In this document: piece after piece, positions 34,826-41,100 of the stretch | Numbering within the stretch: position 1 is the stretch's first letter | Layout of the letters: each line of letters opens with the position of its first letter | NCBI RefSeq assembly: GCF_044547355.1 | Contig: NZ_JBIUAG010000047.1 | Location: forward strand, 1 to 64,000 | Source of the DNA: Kutzneria sp044547355 | Lineage (GTDB): Bacteria > Actinomycetota > Actinomycetes > Mycobacteriales > Pseudonocardiaceae | Length of the DNA: 64,000 nucleotides | Direction of reading: 5' to 3' | The notes under the pieces: generated by a model | Databases searched by the model: none | Seen by the model: only the letters and a program-made list of their open reading frames with translations | What the model was told of the DNA's origin: nothing | Program-made: the position numbers and the translations under genes

Positions 34826-35428
34826 GTGTCCTCGACGATTCCGGTGGTGACCACCAAGGACCTGCGCCGGGCGGGATTCCCGTTCCGGTCCGGCTCGCTG
34901 TGCCTGGATTTCGTGGCCACCGTGGCGAAACGCGGCATGGGCGACCGCGAGCTGCTCGAGGGTCCGGCCGAGCTGGCGATCTGGCTGCACGTGGCCGGGC
35001 TGCCGGCGGTCGAGGGGCCGGTCACGGCGGCCGACATGACCGCCGTGTGGGAACTCCGGGAGACCCTGCACGGCATGACCCGGGCCCGCGTGGCCGGCAA
35101 GCGGCTGCCCCGCAACGCGGTCGCCGTGGTCAATGCCGCGGCGCTGGCCGGGCCGCCGCCGTCGCTGCTCGCCCCGGACGGCGAATCACTGCGCCCGCCG
35201 GCCGCCGCGCCGCTGGCGTCGGTGATCTCCATCGTGGCCAGGGACGCCGTCGAGCTGTTCGGCGGCCGATACGGGCACCGCATCCGCGCCTGTCTGGGCC
35301 ACGACTGCTCGCTGTACTTCGTCGACCGCTCCCGGCCCGGCTCCCGCCGCTGGTGCGCGATGGCCGCCTGCGGCGAGAAGGCCAGCTCCGCGACCTACCG
35401 TCAGCGCCACACCGTACGGGCACGCTGA
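34826..35428 (+). CDS. CGNR zinc-finger / ABATE domain regulator
   Basis: The 200-residue protein starts with an ABATE-type domain (FPFRSGSLCLDFVATVAKR) and ends with a treble-clef CGNR zinc finger: CLGHDCSLYFVDRS...RRWCAMAACGEKASSATYRQRH. The signature CGNR is here CGEK, with all four Cys kept. Such proteins are predicted DNA-binding regulators in actinobacteria. It is divergent from the hydrolase-rhodanese-transporter operon with about 50 bases between start codons, so it may control that operon. A GTG start with AGAGGAC close before it is used. Confidence 0.88.
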   Translation: MSSTIPVVTTKDLRRAGFPFRSGSLCLDFVATVAKRGMGDRELLEGPAELAIWLHVAGLPAVEGPVTAADMTAVWELRETLHGMTRARVAGKRLPRNAVAVVNAAALAGPPPSLLAPDGESLRPPAAAPLASVISIVARDAVELFGGRYGHRIRACLGHDCSLYFVDRSRPGSRRWCAMAACGEKASSATYRQRHTVRAR

Positions 35429-35439
35429 CCGGCGCTTGC

Positions 35440-36099
35440 TCAGATCGTGGGCGTCTCGCCGGTGGCGGCGAAGTCCAGCCGCTTGGCCACCGACACGGCC
35501 TGGTCGCCGAAGCGCTCGTAGAAGCGGGCCACCAGGGCCAGGCTGGCCGCGGTCTGCGGGCCGTGCGGGAAGTCGGCGGCGCTGATCCGCGCCAGCACGG
35601 CGGCGTGCAGGCGGTCCACCCGGGTGTCGATCTCCTCCAGCTCGGCGAACGCGCCGGCGACCGGGGCGACGACCAGCGCGGCCAGCCGGTCGGCCATGCC
35701 GGCGGCGACCTCGCCCAGCTCGGTGAAGGCGTCGGCCAACTCGGCCGGCACGGCGTGCTCGGGGTGGGTGAAGCGGGCGGTGTCGGCGATGTGCGCGGCG
35801 AGATCGCCCATGCGCTCGATCTTCTGCGCGCAGTACGTGGCGGCGAGCACGATGCGCAGGTCCCGCGCGACCGGTGCTTGCAGGGCCAGCAGCGAGTAGG
35901 CCTGCTCCTCGCACTCGGTGCGCTTCACGTCCAGTTCGGCGTCGGCGCTGAGCACCTGCTCGGCCAGACGGAGATCGGCCGCCAACAGCGCCCGCGTGGC
36001 ATCGCGCATGGCGGCCGCCGCCGACTCACACATGGTCGCCAGCTGCCGGCCGAGCTGCTTCAGGTCACCGTGGAAGGCTTCGCGCACGAGCGGGATCAT
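35440..36099 (-). CDS. phoU: PhoU-like phosphate signalling regulator
   Basis: The 219-residue all-helical protein carries two PhoU repeats. Features are FHGDLKQLGRQLATMCESAAAAMRDAT at the N terminus and the metal-binding type ExxxD signatures DVKRTECEEQAYSLLALQAPVARDLRIVLAA and RMGDLAAHIAD, with ERFGDQAVSVAKR near the end. PhoU tunes the Pst transporter and the phosphate two-component system. No pst or pho genes are adjacent, so it stands alone here. Confidence 0.93.
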   Translation of the reverse strand: MIPLVREAFHGDLKQLGRQLATMCESAAAAMRDATRALLAADLRLAEQVLSADAELDVKRTECEEQAYSLLALQAPVARDLRIVLAATYCAQKIERMGDLAAHIADTARFTHPEHAVPAELADAFTELGEVAAGMADRLAALVVAPVAGAFAELEEIDTRVDRLHAAVLARISAADFPHGPQTAASLALVARFYERFGDQAVSVAKRLDFAATGETPTI

Positions 36100-36201
36100 T
36101 CCATGGGCCGGAAGCCAGTGCTCAGCCCTGGTGTCCCGACCTCCACTGCCGGGCCAGCCCAGGCGGCCGGCGGATCGCGCTGACCGGTCGCCGCCGAACC
36201 T

Positions 36202-36222
36202 GTACTATCTGTTGGATAGTAC
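36202..36222. promoter_or_regulatory. Palindromic operator of the HxlR gene
   Basis: GTACTATC-TGTTG-GATAGTAC is a perfect 8-bp inverted repeat around a five-base centre, 14 bases before the HxlR start and just ahead of its GAGGGAGG ribosome site. The same half-sites occur upstream of the neighbouring oxidoreductase (37361-37377). Autoregulation plus control of that target is the natural reading. Confidence 0.85.
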
Positions 36223-36236
36223 TGAGGGAGGTTGGC

Positions 36237-36641
36237 ATGGAGCGCAGCGTCTACTCGGCGGCGTGCCCCACGCGTGAGGTGCTGGATCGCGTGGCGGACA
36301 AGTGGACGAGCCTGATCATCGGCGTGCTGGCCGCGGGCCCGCGCCGCTACGGGCAGATCGCCCGCGCGACCGAGGGCGTCAGCCCGCGCGTGCTGTCGCG
36401 GACCCTGCGCGATCTGGAGCGCGACGGTCTCGTGCGACGCACCCTGCTCACGGTCTCGCCGCCGGCGGTGGAGTACGAGCTGACGTCGCTGGGCCGGACC
36501 TTGGACCAGGTCATCGCGCCGCTGCGGGACTGGGCGGAGCAGAACGTGGACCAGATCTACACCGCCCGCCGCGTCTTCGACGACGAGCTGGACGGGGCGG
36601 ACCGCACGCCGTGGCAGCGCGGCCGCCCCGTCCCGCGATAG
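36237..36641 (+). CDS. HxlR family transcriptional regulator
   Basis: The 134-residue winged-helix protein has the HxlR pattern: CPTREVLDRVADKWTSLIIGVLAAGPRRYGQIAR, then GVSPRVLSRTLRDLERDGLVRR and LTSLGRTLDQVIAPLRDWAE. Cys10 sits at the position where redox-sensing members such as YodB and QorR carry their reactive Cys. The convergent gene downstream encodes an NAD(P)H-binding oxidoreductase with a matching operator, as for quinone-responsive HxlR pairs. Quinone/electrophile sensing is inferred. Confidence 0.93.
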   Translation: MERSVYSAACPTREVLDRVADKWTSLIIGVLAAGPRRYGQIARATEGVSPRVLSRTLRDLERDGLVRRTLLTVSPPAVEYELTSLGRTLDQVIAPLRDWAEQNVDQIYTARRVFDDELDGADRTPWQRGRPVPR

Positions 36642-36645
36642 GCGA

Positions 36646-37284
36646 TCAGTAGGCCAGGTGGAACCGGGCGCGCCGGTGCGCCGGGCGCTCGATCTCGTCG
36701 GCGAAGGCGATGGCCAGGTCGCCGGCCGACAGCCGGGAGTTGCCCTCGGCGTCGGTCAGCAGCACGTCGCCGCCGGTGCGGAACGTGCCGGTCGTCTCGC
36801 CGGGGGCGTACGAGCCGTAGCCGGCGGCCGGGCTGACGTAGAACCAGTCGACCGACTCGTCGGTCGCGCGCAGGGCGTCGAGCACCGCCTTGTGCGTCGA
36901 GGCCTCGTCCTTGAACTGGTCCGGGAAGTCCGGGGTCTCCACCAGCAGCGGCCCGTCCTCGGCCACCTTCAGGCTGCCCGCGCCGCCCACGAACCCGATC
37001 CGGACGCCGCTGGTCGCCGCCAGCAGGTCGGGCAGGTACTCGGTCAGCTTCCGCTCGCCGCCGGTGGCGTGCACCGCGACCACCACCACGTCCGCGCCCT
37101 TGGCCAGCTCCGCGACGCCGGCCGGGTCCTCGACCGAGCCCCGCACCAGCCGCACGCCGTCCTTGGTCACATCCGGGTCGGCCGACCGGCTCACGCCCGT
37201 GACCTGGTGTCCCCGTCGGGCGAGTTCGGCGGCGATGGCCTGTCCCGAGTAGCCAGTCGCGCCGAACACCACAACCGTAGCCAT
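36646..37284 (-). CDS. NAD(P)H-binding oxidoreductase (NmrA/atypical SDR)
   Basis: The 212-residue protein begins with the dinucleotide motif VVFGATGYSGQAIAAELARRGHQVTGVSRS, followed by ADVVVVAVHATGG and VDWFYVSPAAGYG. It is a NAD(P)-binding, atypical short-chain dehydrogenase similar to NAD(P)H azoreductase/quinone reductase-like or YwnB-type proteins. The ATG has GGAGGG at eight bases; longer readings would run into the upstream repeat. Expression is probably controlled by the HxlR protein through 37361-37377. Confidence 0.9.
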   Translation of the reverse strand: MATVVVFGATGYSGQAIAAELARRGHQVTGVSRSADPDVTKDGVRLVRGSVEDPAGVAELAKGADVVVVAVHATGGERKLTEYLPDLLAATSGVRIGFVGGAGSLKVAEDGPLLVETPDFPDQFKDEASTHKAVLDALRATDESVDWFYVSPAAGYGSYAPGETTGTFRTGGDVLLTDAEGNSRLSAGDLAIAFADEIERPAHRRARFHLAY

Positions 37285-37360
37285 GACTTGTTTCCCTCCA
37301 GAGGACCGTGTCTGCCGGCCGCTCCTGTGCCGCGGCCGTCGCCTCCAGCTTGCCTCATGA

Positions 37361-37377
37361 ACTATCTGCTGGATAGT
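37361..37377. promoter_or_regulatory. HxlR operator upstream of the oxidoreductase
   Basis: ACTATC-TGCTG-GATAGT repeats the half-sites and spacing of the site before the HxlR gene with one change in the centre. It is 77 bases before the oxidoreductase start. Confidence 0.85.
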
Positions 37378-37442
37378 AGGGACATCGGTGTCCCTACTCC
37401 GGGTGTTCGGATCGTGGGATGACCGGGACCCGGCGGCGACCT

Positions 37443-37597
37443 CGCGAGCGTCCATACCGGACAGTGGTCGCCCGATCAAGGCCTTGGCGTGAAACTGCCT
37501 CTGGGTTGATCTTGAACTGTCCATCGTGCCCGCCGCGGCCGAGTGCCGAGTAGTACGCACTTCTGCGTATTCATCGCCGATGTCGATCACGCCAAGG
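37443..37597 (-). repeat. Dispersed repeat / gene remnant, copy B
   Basis: On the minus strand this region matches copy A at 17456-17575 in two blocks, with about 45 extra bases between them. Here both blocks are in the same frame (GDEYAEVRTT ... QRQFHAKALIGRPLSGMD). Relative to copy A, codons inside LIGRPLSG differ at four places, all silent. It lies in the 355-base gap between the oxidoreductase and the secreted protein gene; apart from this repeat, the operator and a ribosome site, nothing else is visible there. Confidence 0.75.
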
Positions 37598-37639
37598 TGT
37601 GTGGCGTAGCGGAGAGTCCGCTGTCACACATGAGGGGAA

Positions 37640-38140
37640 ATGATGCGCAGCTTCAGTTTGCGGGTCGGAATCGGTCTCGCCGGCGCACTGCTGGCCGGTC
37701 TCGTCGCGCTGCCCGCGACCGCCACGGCGGCCCCGATGAGCTCCACCAGCACCCTGCCGGGTGTCGGCGTGAGCCGGGACGAGCTCGGCCAGGTCGTGTC
37801 CGTGCTGCCCGTCGAGCACCACGCGGGCAGTTGCGCGGAGCTGGCGGGCTCGTCCGTCACGCTCACGCGTCCGGACAACAACGGCAATGCCACGCTGGTG
37901 TGGACCGCCACCGTCTACAGCGCCCATCCGCAGCCGGCGTGGCACGACACCTGGCACCAGTCCTTCACGTTCCGCACCGCCCGGGGCACGTTCATCGTCT
38001 CGGTCAGCGGCGGCCTGGACAGCCCGGACCTGAACAACGCCTGGGAGCAGAAGTCCTTCCAGCGGGTCAAGGCCAACGTCCAGGTCGCGCCGGACTTCTA
38101 CCCGCTGATCGGCTCGGTCGACTGGACCGGCGAGTGCTGA
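37640..38140 (+). CDS. Secreted protein of unknown function
   Basis: The 166-residue product has a Sec signal peptide: RSF-LRV charged start, hydrophobic VGIGLAGALLAGLVALPA and a likely cleavage after ATATA-A near residue 31. The mature part is about 130 residues with two Cys (SCAEL and the C-terminal GEC) that could form a disulfide, and a beta-rich pattern (ATLVWTATVYSAHPQPAWHDTWHQSFTFRT). I do not recognise its function. GAGGGGAA directly precedes two possible ATG codons. A hairpin terminator follows the stop. Confidence 0.8.
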   Translation: MMRSFSLRVGIGLAGALLAGLVALPATATAAPMSSTSTLPGVGVSRDELGQVVSVLPVEHHAGSCAELAGSSVTLTRPDNNGNATLVWTATVYSAHPQPAWHDTWHQSFTFRTARGTFIVSVSGGLDSPDLNNAWEQKSFQRVKANVQVAPDFYPLIGSVDWTGEC

Positions 38141-38152
38141 GTCGCTGACCCC

Positions 38153-38187
38153 GGGGTCTTGTCCGCCGTCGAGGCGGGCAAGACCCC
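38153..38187. terminator. Hairpin terminator
   Basis: A 15-bp stem, GGGGTCTTGTCCGCC pairing with GGCGGGCAAGACCCC (one G-T pair), loop GTCGA, followed by TTCGTCGTGTT. It lies between the secreted protein gene and the convergent HNH gene and can stop both. Confidence 0.88.
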
Positions 38188-38225
38188 TTCGTCGTGTTCG
38201 CGTCCAGGTCGTGCGTCAGCTGGGC

Positions 38226-39374
38226 TCAGTACTGGTGGGGTTGGGTGGTGTAGTGCCGGCCCTGGGGAGTGGTCCAGTGGGTGGTGCCGTCTGGGTCCAG
38301 GGTCACGGTGTGGTTGGCATGTTTTTTGTGGTGGTGGGTCATGCAGTAGCCCCGGAGTTGGGCGGGGTCGGTCTTGCCCTGCGGCCACGGCACGGTGTGG
38401 TCGATCTCCTGGATGGGGGTGGTGCAGCCCGGCGCGGAGCAGGTGCCGCCGTCGCGGACCTTGACGAACTCCCGGCACCGCGCGTCGGGCCGGTATTTGT
38501 CGGTGGTCATGGCGGTGGCGTGGCGGTACTGGTCAAGCAGGATCCCGCGCCAGGGGTTGTGCATGGCCAGTTCGCGGGCGGCGTCGGCGGAGATCGGTCC
38601 GTACCCGTCGAGCAGGCCGGGGTCCTCGGTCAGGCCCATCAACGTCTCCAGGGAGACCGTCACATGCACCTGGACGGTGCGGTTGACGCCGTTGCCCATG
38701 AAGCGGTCGAGCGCGGCGTCGGCGCGTTTCTGGTCGGTGGTGCGGTCGTCGTTGGTCAGGGCGCGGGCGTCGGCGGTGAGGGTGTCGAACATCTGCCGGA
38801 TGTGGAGGGCGTCGTGGCGGACGCGGAGTTCGGCTTGGCCTTCGGGCAGAGGCTTGTATTCGACGCGGCGGTCGCGTGTGGTGGCTTTCTGGCGGCGTTG
38901 TTCGTAGCCGGTGGGGTCGATGGTGGCGACGAGCTTGGTGGTCAGGCGGGCCAGCTCGGTGCGGGTCAGGGTGGAGGCCTGGTCGATCAGGCCGTCCTCG
39001 ACCTGGGTGATCATGGCCAGGCTCGGGAGGTTGACCACGCGTTCCCGCACGATCTCCAGCCGGCGGGCGTCCAGCTGTCCTTGGCGGAGCAGGTCGAACA
39101 GGCGGGGCAGGATGTCGGCGGCGGTGCTGTGTTCTTTTTCCCGGACCAGGGCTTGTTCGGGTTCGTGGATGGCCATGGCGGCCTCGGTGAGGTCCTCAAC
39201 ACCGGCCAGCAGGGCCAATTCCAGGTGCTGCAATGGTCCGAGGAGTTTGCGGACCAGGACGAGCATGGTGACCTTCTGCTCATCGCTAACCTGGTCTAGA
39301 TCTGCGCCCAGGAGCAGGTCCATGACCGCCCCCGAGGGCTCCACGGACTCCAGCTCTCGGGTGATTTCTGACAT
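38226..39374 (-). CDS. DUF222 / HNH endonuclease domain protein (13E12-repeat family), second copy
   Basis: The 382-residue protein is a paralogue of the one at 208-1353. The first 17 residues (MSEITRELESVEPSGA) and the last 200 are closely similar; residues about 25-130 have diverged strongly, giving a mosaic look. The HNH part has CREFVKVRDGGTCSAPGC, EIDHTVPWPQGKTDP and CMTHHHKKH. The ATG is followed upstream by the same conserved leader as the first copy. Upstream are the 20-bp tandem repeats and the hairpin element. No second hairpin copy was found on its downstream side, where an ordinary terminator lies instead. Confidence 0.93.
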   Translation of the reverse strand: MSEITRELESVEPSGAVMDLLLGADLDQVSDEQKVTMLVLVRKLLGPLQHLELALLAGVEDLTEAAMAIHEPEQALVREKEHSTAADILPRLFDLLRQGQLDARRLEIVRERVVNLPSLAMITQVEDGLIDQASTLTRTELARLTTKLVATIDPTGYEQRRQKATTRDRRVEYKPLPEGQAELRVRHDALHIRQMFDTLTADARALTNDDRTTDQKRADAALDRFMGNGVNRTVQVHVTVSLETLMGLTEDPGLLDGYGPISADAARELAMHNPWRGILLDQYRHATAMTTDKYRPDARCREFVKVRDGGTCSAPGCTTPIQEIDHTVPWPQGKTDPAQLRGYCMTHHHKKHANHTVTLDPDGTTHWTTPQGRHYTTQPHQY

Positions 39375-39460
39375 ACCTCAAGAATACTCTCGGTCAAGAT
39401 CCAAATCGAATCACTAACGGGTGAACCTGCGTTTCATGCATAATCGCGACGCCCCACCAA

Positions 39461-39620
39461 CAGCATCACGACCCCACCAACAGCATCATGACCCCGCAAC
39501 CAGCATCACGACCCCGCAACCAGCATCACGACCCCGCAACCAGCACCACGACCCCGCAACCAGCACCACGACCCCACAAACGGCATCACGACGCCACAAA
39601 CGGCATCACGACCCCACCCG
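39461..39620 (+). repeat. 20-bp tandem repeat, eight units
   Basis: Eight head-to-tail copies of a 20-base unit related to CAGCATCACGACCCCGCAAC lie upstream of the HNH gene. Units 3 and 4 are identical; others differ by one to five bases. The equivalent place at the first HNH locus (about 1422-1440) holds a single unit-like sequence, so the array has expanded here. There is no spacer sequence, so it is not a CRISPR array. Confidence 0.95.
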
Positions 39621-39790
39621 CAGCACCACGGCGACAATCATCTGTACCTCCAGGCTCCGGAGGGTGGATTTTGCGCGGAGGGGGGCGATGGCATAAGCTT
39701 CTTGCGTATCGAGGCAGGCGGAGCCTGCCCGATAGCGCCTTGATACGCCATCGCCCAGAGGTCTCCGCGCAAAATCCACCCGGAGTCACC
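39621..39790 (+). repeat. Hairpin repeat linked to DUF222-HNH gene, fullest copy
   Basis: Positions 39621-39761 match 1441-1580 almost base for base. The copy continues with CTCCGCGCAAAATCCACCC, the complement of its own left end GGGTGGATTTTGCGCGGAG at 39664-39682. The whole unit is therefore one long imperfect palindrome of about 125 bases with nested arms (GGCGATGG/CCATCGCC, GGCAGGC/GCCTGCC). It is the most complete of the three copies seen. The stretch 39791-40050 that follows shows no convincing gene; a short open frame through it is unlikely to be coding. Confidence 0.9.
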
Positions 39791-40051
39791 TGGATAACAC
39801 CCCCCGCCCCCGCCTCACCACCTCATTACCCAGCCTCAACTACCGAGCGGACCCCATCCCGCAATCATCAGACAAAACATTTTCCGCCCCTCAGCCCCCT
39901 TCGTCGCCGCCAACGGATGATCATCAGCGGCGCCCTCTCGACCCTCGCCGGCGCCTCGCTCATCCACCAGGCCGGCTACGCCACCCTGGCCGGCTAGGCC
40001 ACCCTGGGCCGCGCCGCGAGGCCGTGAGCCGCGAAGCCCTGAGACAGAGGG

Positions 40052-40075
40052 GTTTCGTCTCGACTGTCTGGGTAC
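40052..40075 (+). promoter_or_regulatory. Possible SigB/SigF-type promoter with overlapping inverted repeat
   Basis: GTTT, 14 bases, then GGGTAC fits the GTTT-N14-16-GGGTA pattern of actinobacterial stress sigma factors. It is overlapped by an inverted repeat at 40059-40091 (CTCGACT..CTGGG with CCCAG..AGTCGAG). It lies 30 bases before the small membrane protein gene. Confidence 0.5.
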
Positions 40076-40105
40076 TCCCCAGGTAGTCGAGAGAGGTGGT
40101 TTCGC

Positions 40106-40579
40106 GTGGACACGGGAACGGTGTACTACCTGGTCGCCGGTGTGGCCGTCATCGTGATCGTGGGACGGCTGTTGGCATTCAGCGGGAAGCGCTACCTCGC
40201 CGGCGCGCAGGTCTCGGCGAGAGAACGCGAGTCGGCGGGCTCGGTCGCCCAGCTGGTGTCGATGCTGTTTCACCTGGTGACGCTGGGCCTGGGCGCGCTG
40301 TTGGCGGCGATTCCGTTCGGCGGCGGCGAGACGACGGTTTTCCTGGTGCGCATCGGGGTGCTGCTGATCCTGGTGGCGCTGGCCTACGCGGTGGCGCTGC
40401 GGATGCTGACCCGCCGCAAGCAGGAGGAAGTGGTCTCCGGCTTCGACGCGCAGGTCCGGGAGCTCCGCAACGAGCGGCAGCATCCGAACGGGTACGAGGT
40501 CAGCAACGACCCGTCGGCCGGCATGGCCCCGCAGCCGCGGCGTGAGCCGACCTTGGGCGAGCCCCGGCCTCGCCCCTGA
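40106..40579 (+). CDS. Small membrane protein of unknown function
   Basis: The 157-residue protein has a likely N-terminal membrane segment (YYLVAGVAVIVIVGRLLAF) and two more at about 50-68 (LVSMLFHLVTLGLGALLAA) and 78-98 (VFLVRIGVLLILVALAYAVAL). A charged, Pro-rich cytoplasmic tail follows (RRKQEEVV...PRREPTLGEPRPRP). I do not recognise the family. A GTG start with GAGAGGTGG before it is used. The likely stress-type promoter suggests a cell-envelope stress role, which is only inference. Confidence 0.78.
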   Translation: MDTGTVYYLVAGVAVIVIVGRLLAFSGKRYLAGAQVSARERESAGSVAQLVSMLFHLVTLGLGALLAAIPFGGGETTVFLVRIGVLLILVALAYAVALRMLTRRKQEEVVSGFDAQVRELRNERQHPNGYEVSNDPSAGMAPQPRREPTLGEPRPRP

Positions 40580-40587
40580 TTCCGCGG

Positions 40588-41019
40588 CTACTTGACGGTT
40601 TTCATCGGGAACTGGGAGTTGGTGCGGGCGACGCCGGGCAGTCGGGTGAGGGTGGACATGTAGAACTGCTCGTACGCGGGCAGGTCGGCGACGGCGACCC
40701 AGAGGTGGTAGTCGGGCTGGCCGAACATGCGCAGGCACTGCTCGATGGCGTCGACCCGCCCGACTGCCTCCTCGAAGGCCTCGATGGTGGCGGTGTCCTG
40801 GGCCGCCATGTCGATGTGCACGAGGACCCGGAATGCGCGGCCGAGGGCGGCGGGGTCGACGGTCGCGTGGTAGCCGGTGATCACGCCGGCCTCCTCCAGT
40901 GCCCGCACCCGTCGCAGGCACGGTGACGGGGTCAGGCCCACCAGGTCGGCCAGTTCGGTGTTGCTGAGCCGCCCCTCGGCCTGGAGGTGGCGGATAATTG
41001 CCCAGTCAACCCGATCCAT
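40588..41019 (-). CDS. Lrp/AsnC family transcriptional regulator
   Basis: The 143-residue regulator has the AsnC helix-turn-helix (DWAIIRHLQAEGRLSNTELADLVGLTPSPCLRRVRALEEAGVITGYHA) and the ligand-binding RAM domain ending FYMSTLTRLPGVARTNSQFPMKTVK. The ATG at 41019 is preferred over a TTG two codons earlier. It is divergent from the PLP decarboxylase gene with about 80 bases between them, and Lrp proteins often control the neighbouring amino-acid gene. Confidence 0.94.
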   Translation of the reverse strand: MDRVDWAIIRHLQAEGRLSNTELADLVGLTPSPCLRRVRALEEAGVITGYHATVDPAALGRAFRVLVHIDMAAQDTATIEAFEEAVGRVDAIEQCLRMFGQPDYHLWVAVADLPAYEQFYMSTLTRLPGVARTNSQFPMKTVK

Positions 41020-41100
41020 TGGCAAATTATGCCACCAACACGCTAGTGAGCGCCAAAAGTGAGCATCGCGTGCCGCGAATACTAGCCTAACGTGCTGCTC

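Noticed and set aside
38226..39374. Insertion sequence with a transposase
   Set aside because: The HNH/DUF222 proteins are not transposases, and no target-site duplication could be identified around either copy.
39461..39620. CRISPR array
   Set aside because: The 20-base units are directly adjacent with no unique spacers, and there are no cas genes in the window.
39490..39997. Small gene through the tandem repeat and hairpin element
   Set aside because: The translated product only reflects the repeats, and its amino-acid pattern is not protein-like; no ribosome site was found.
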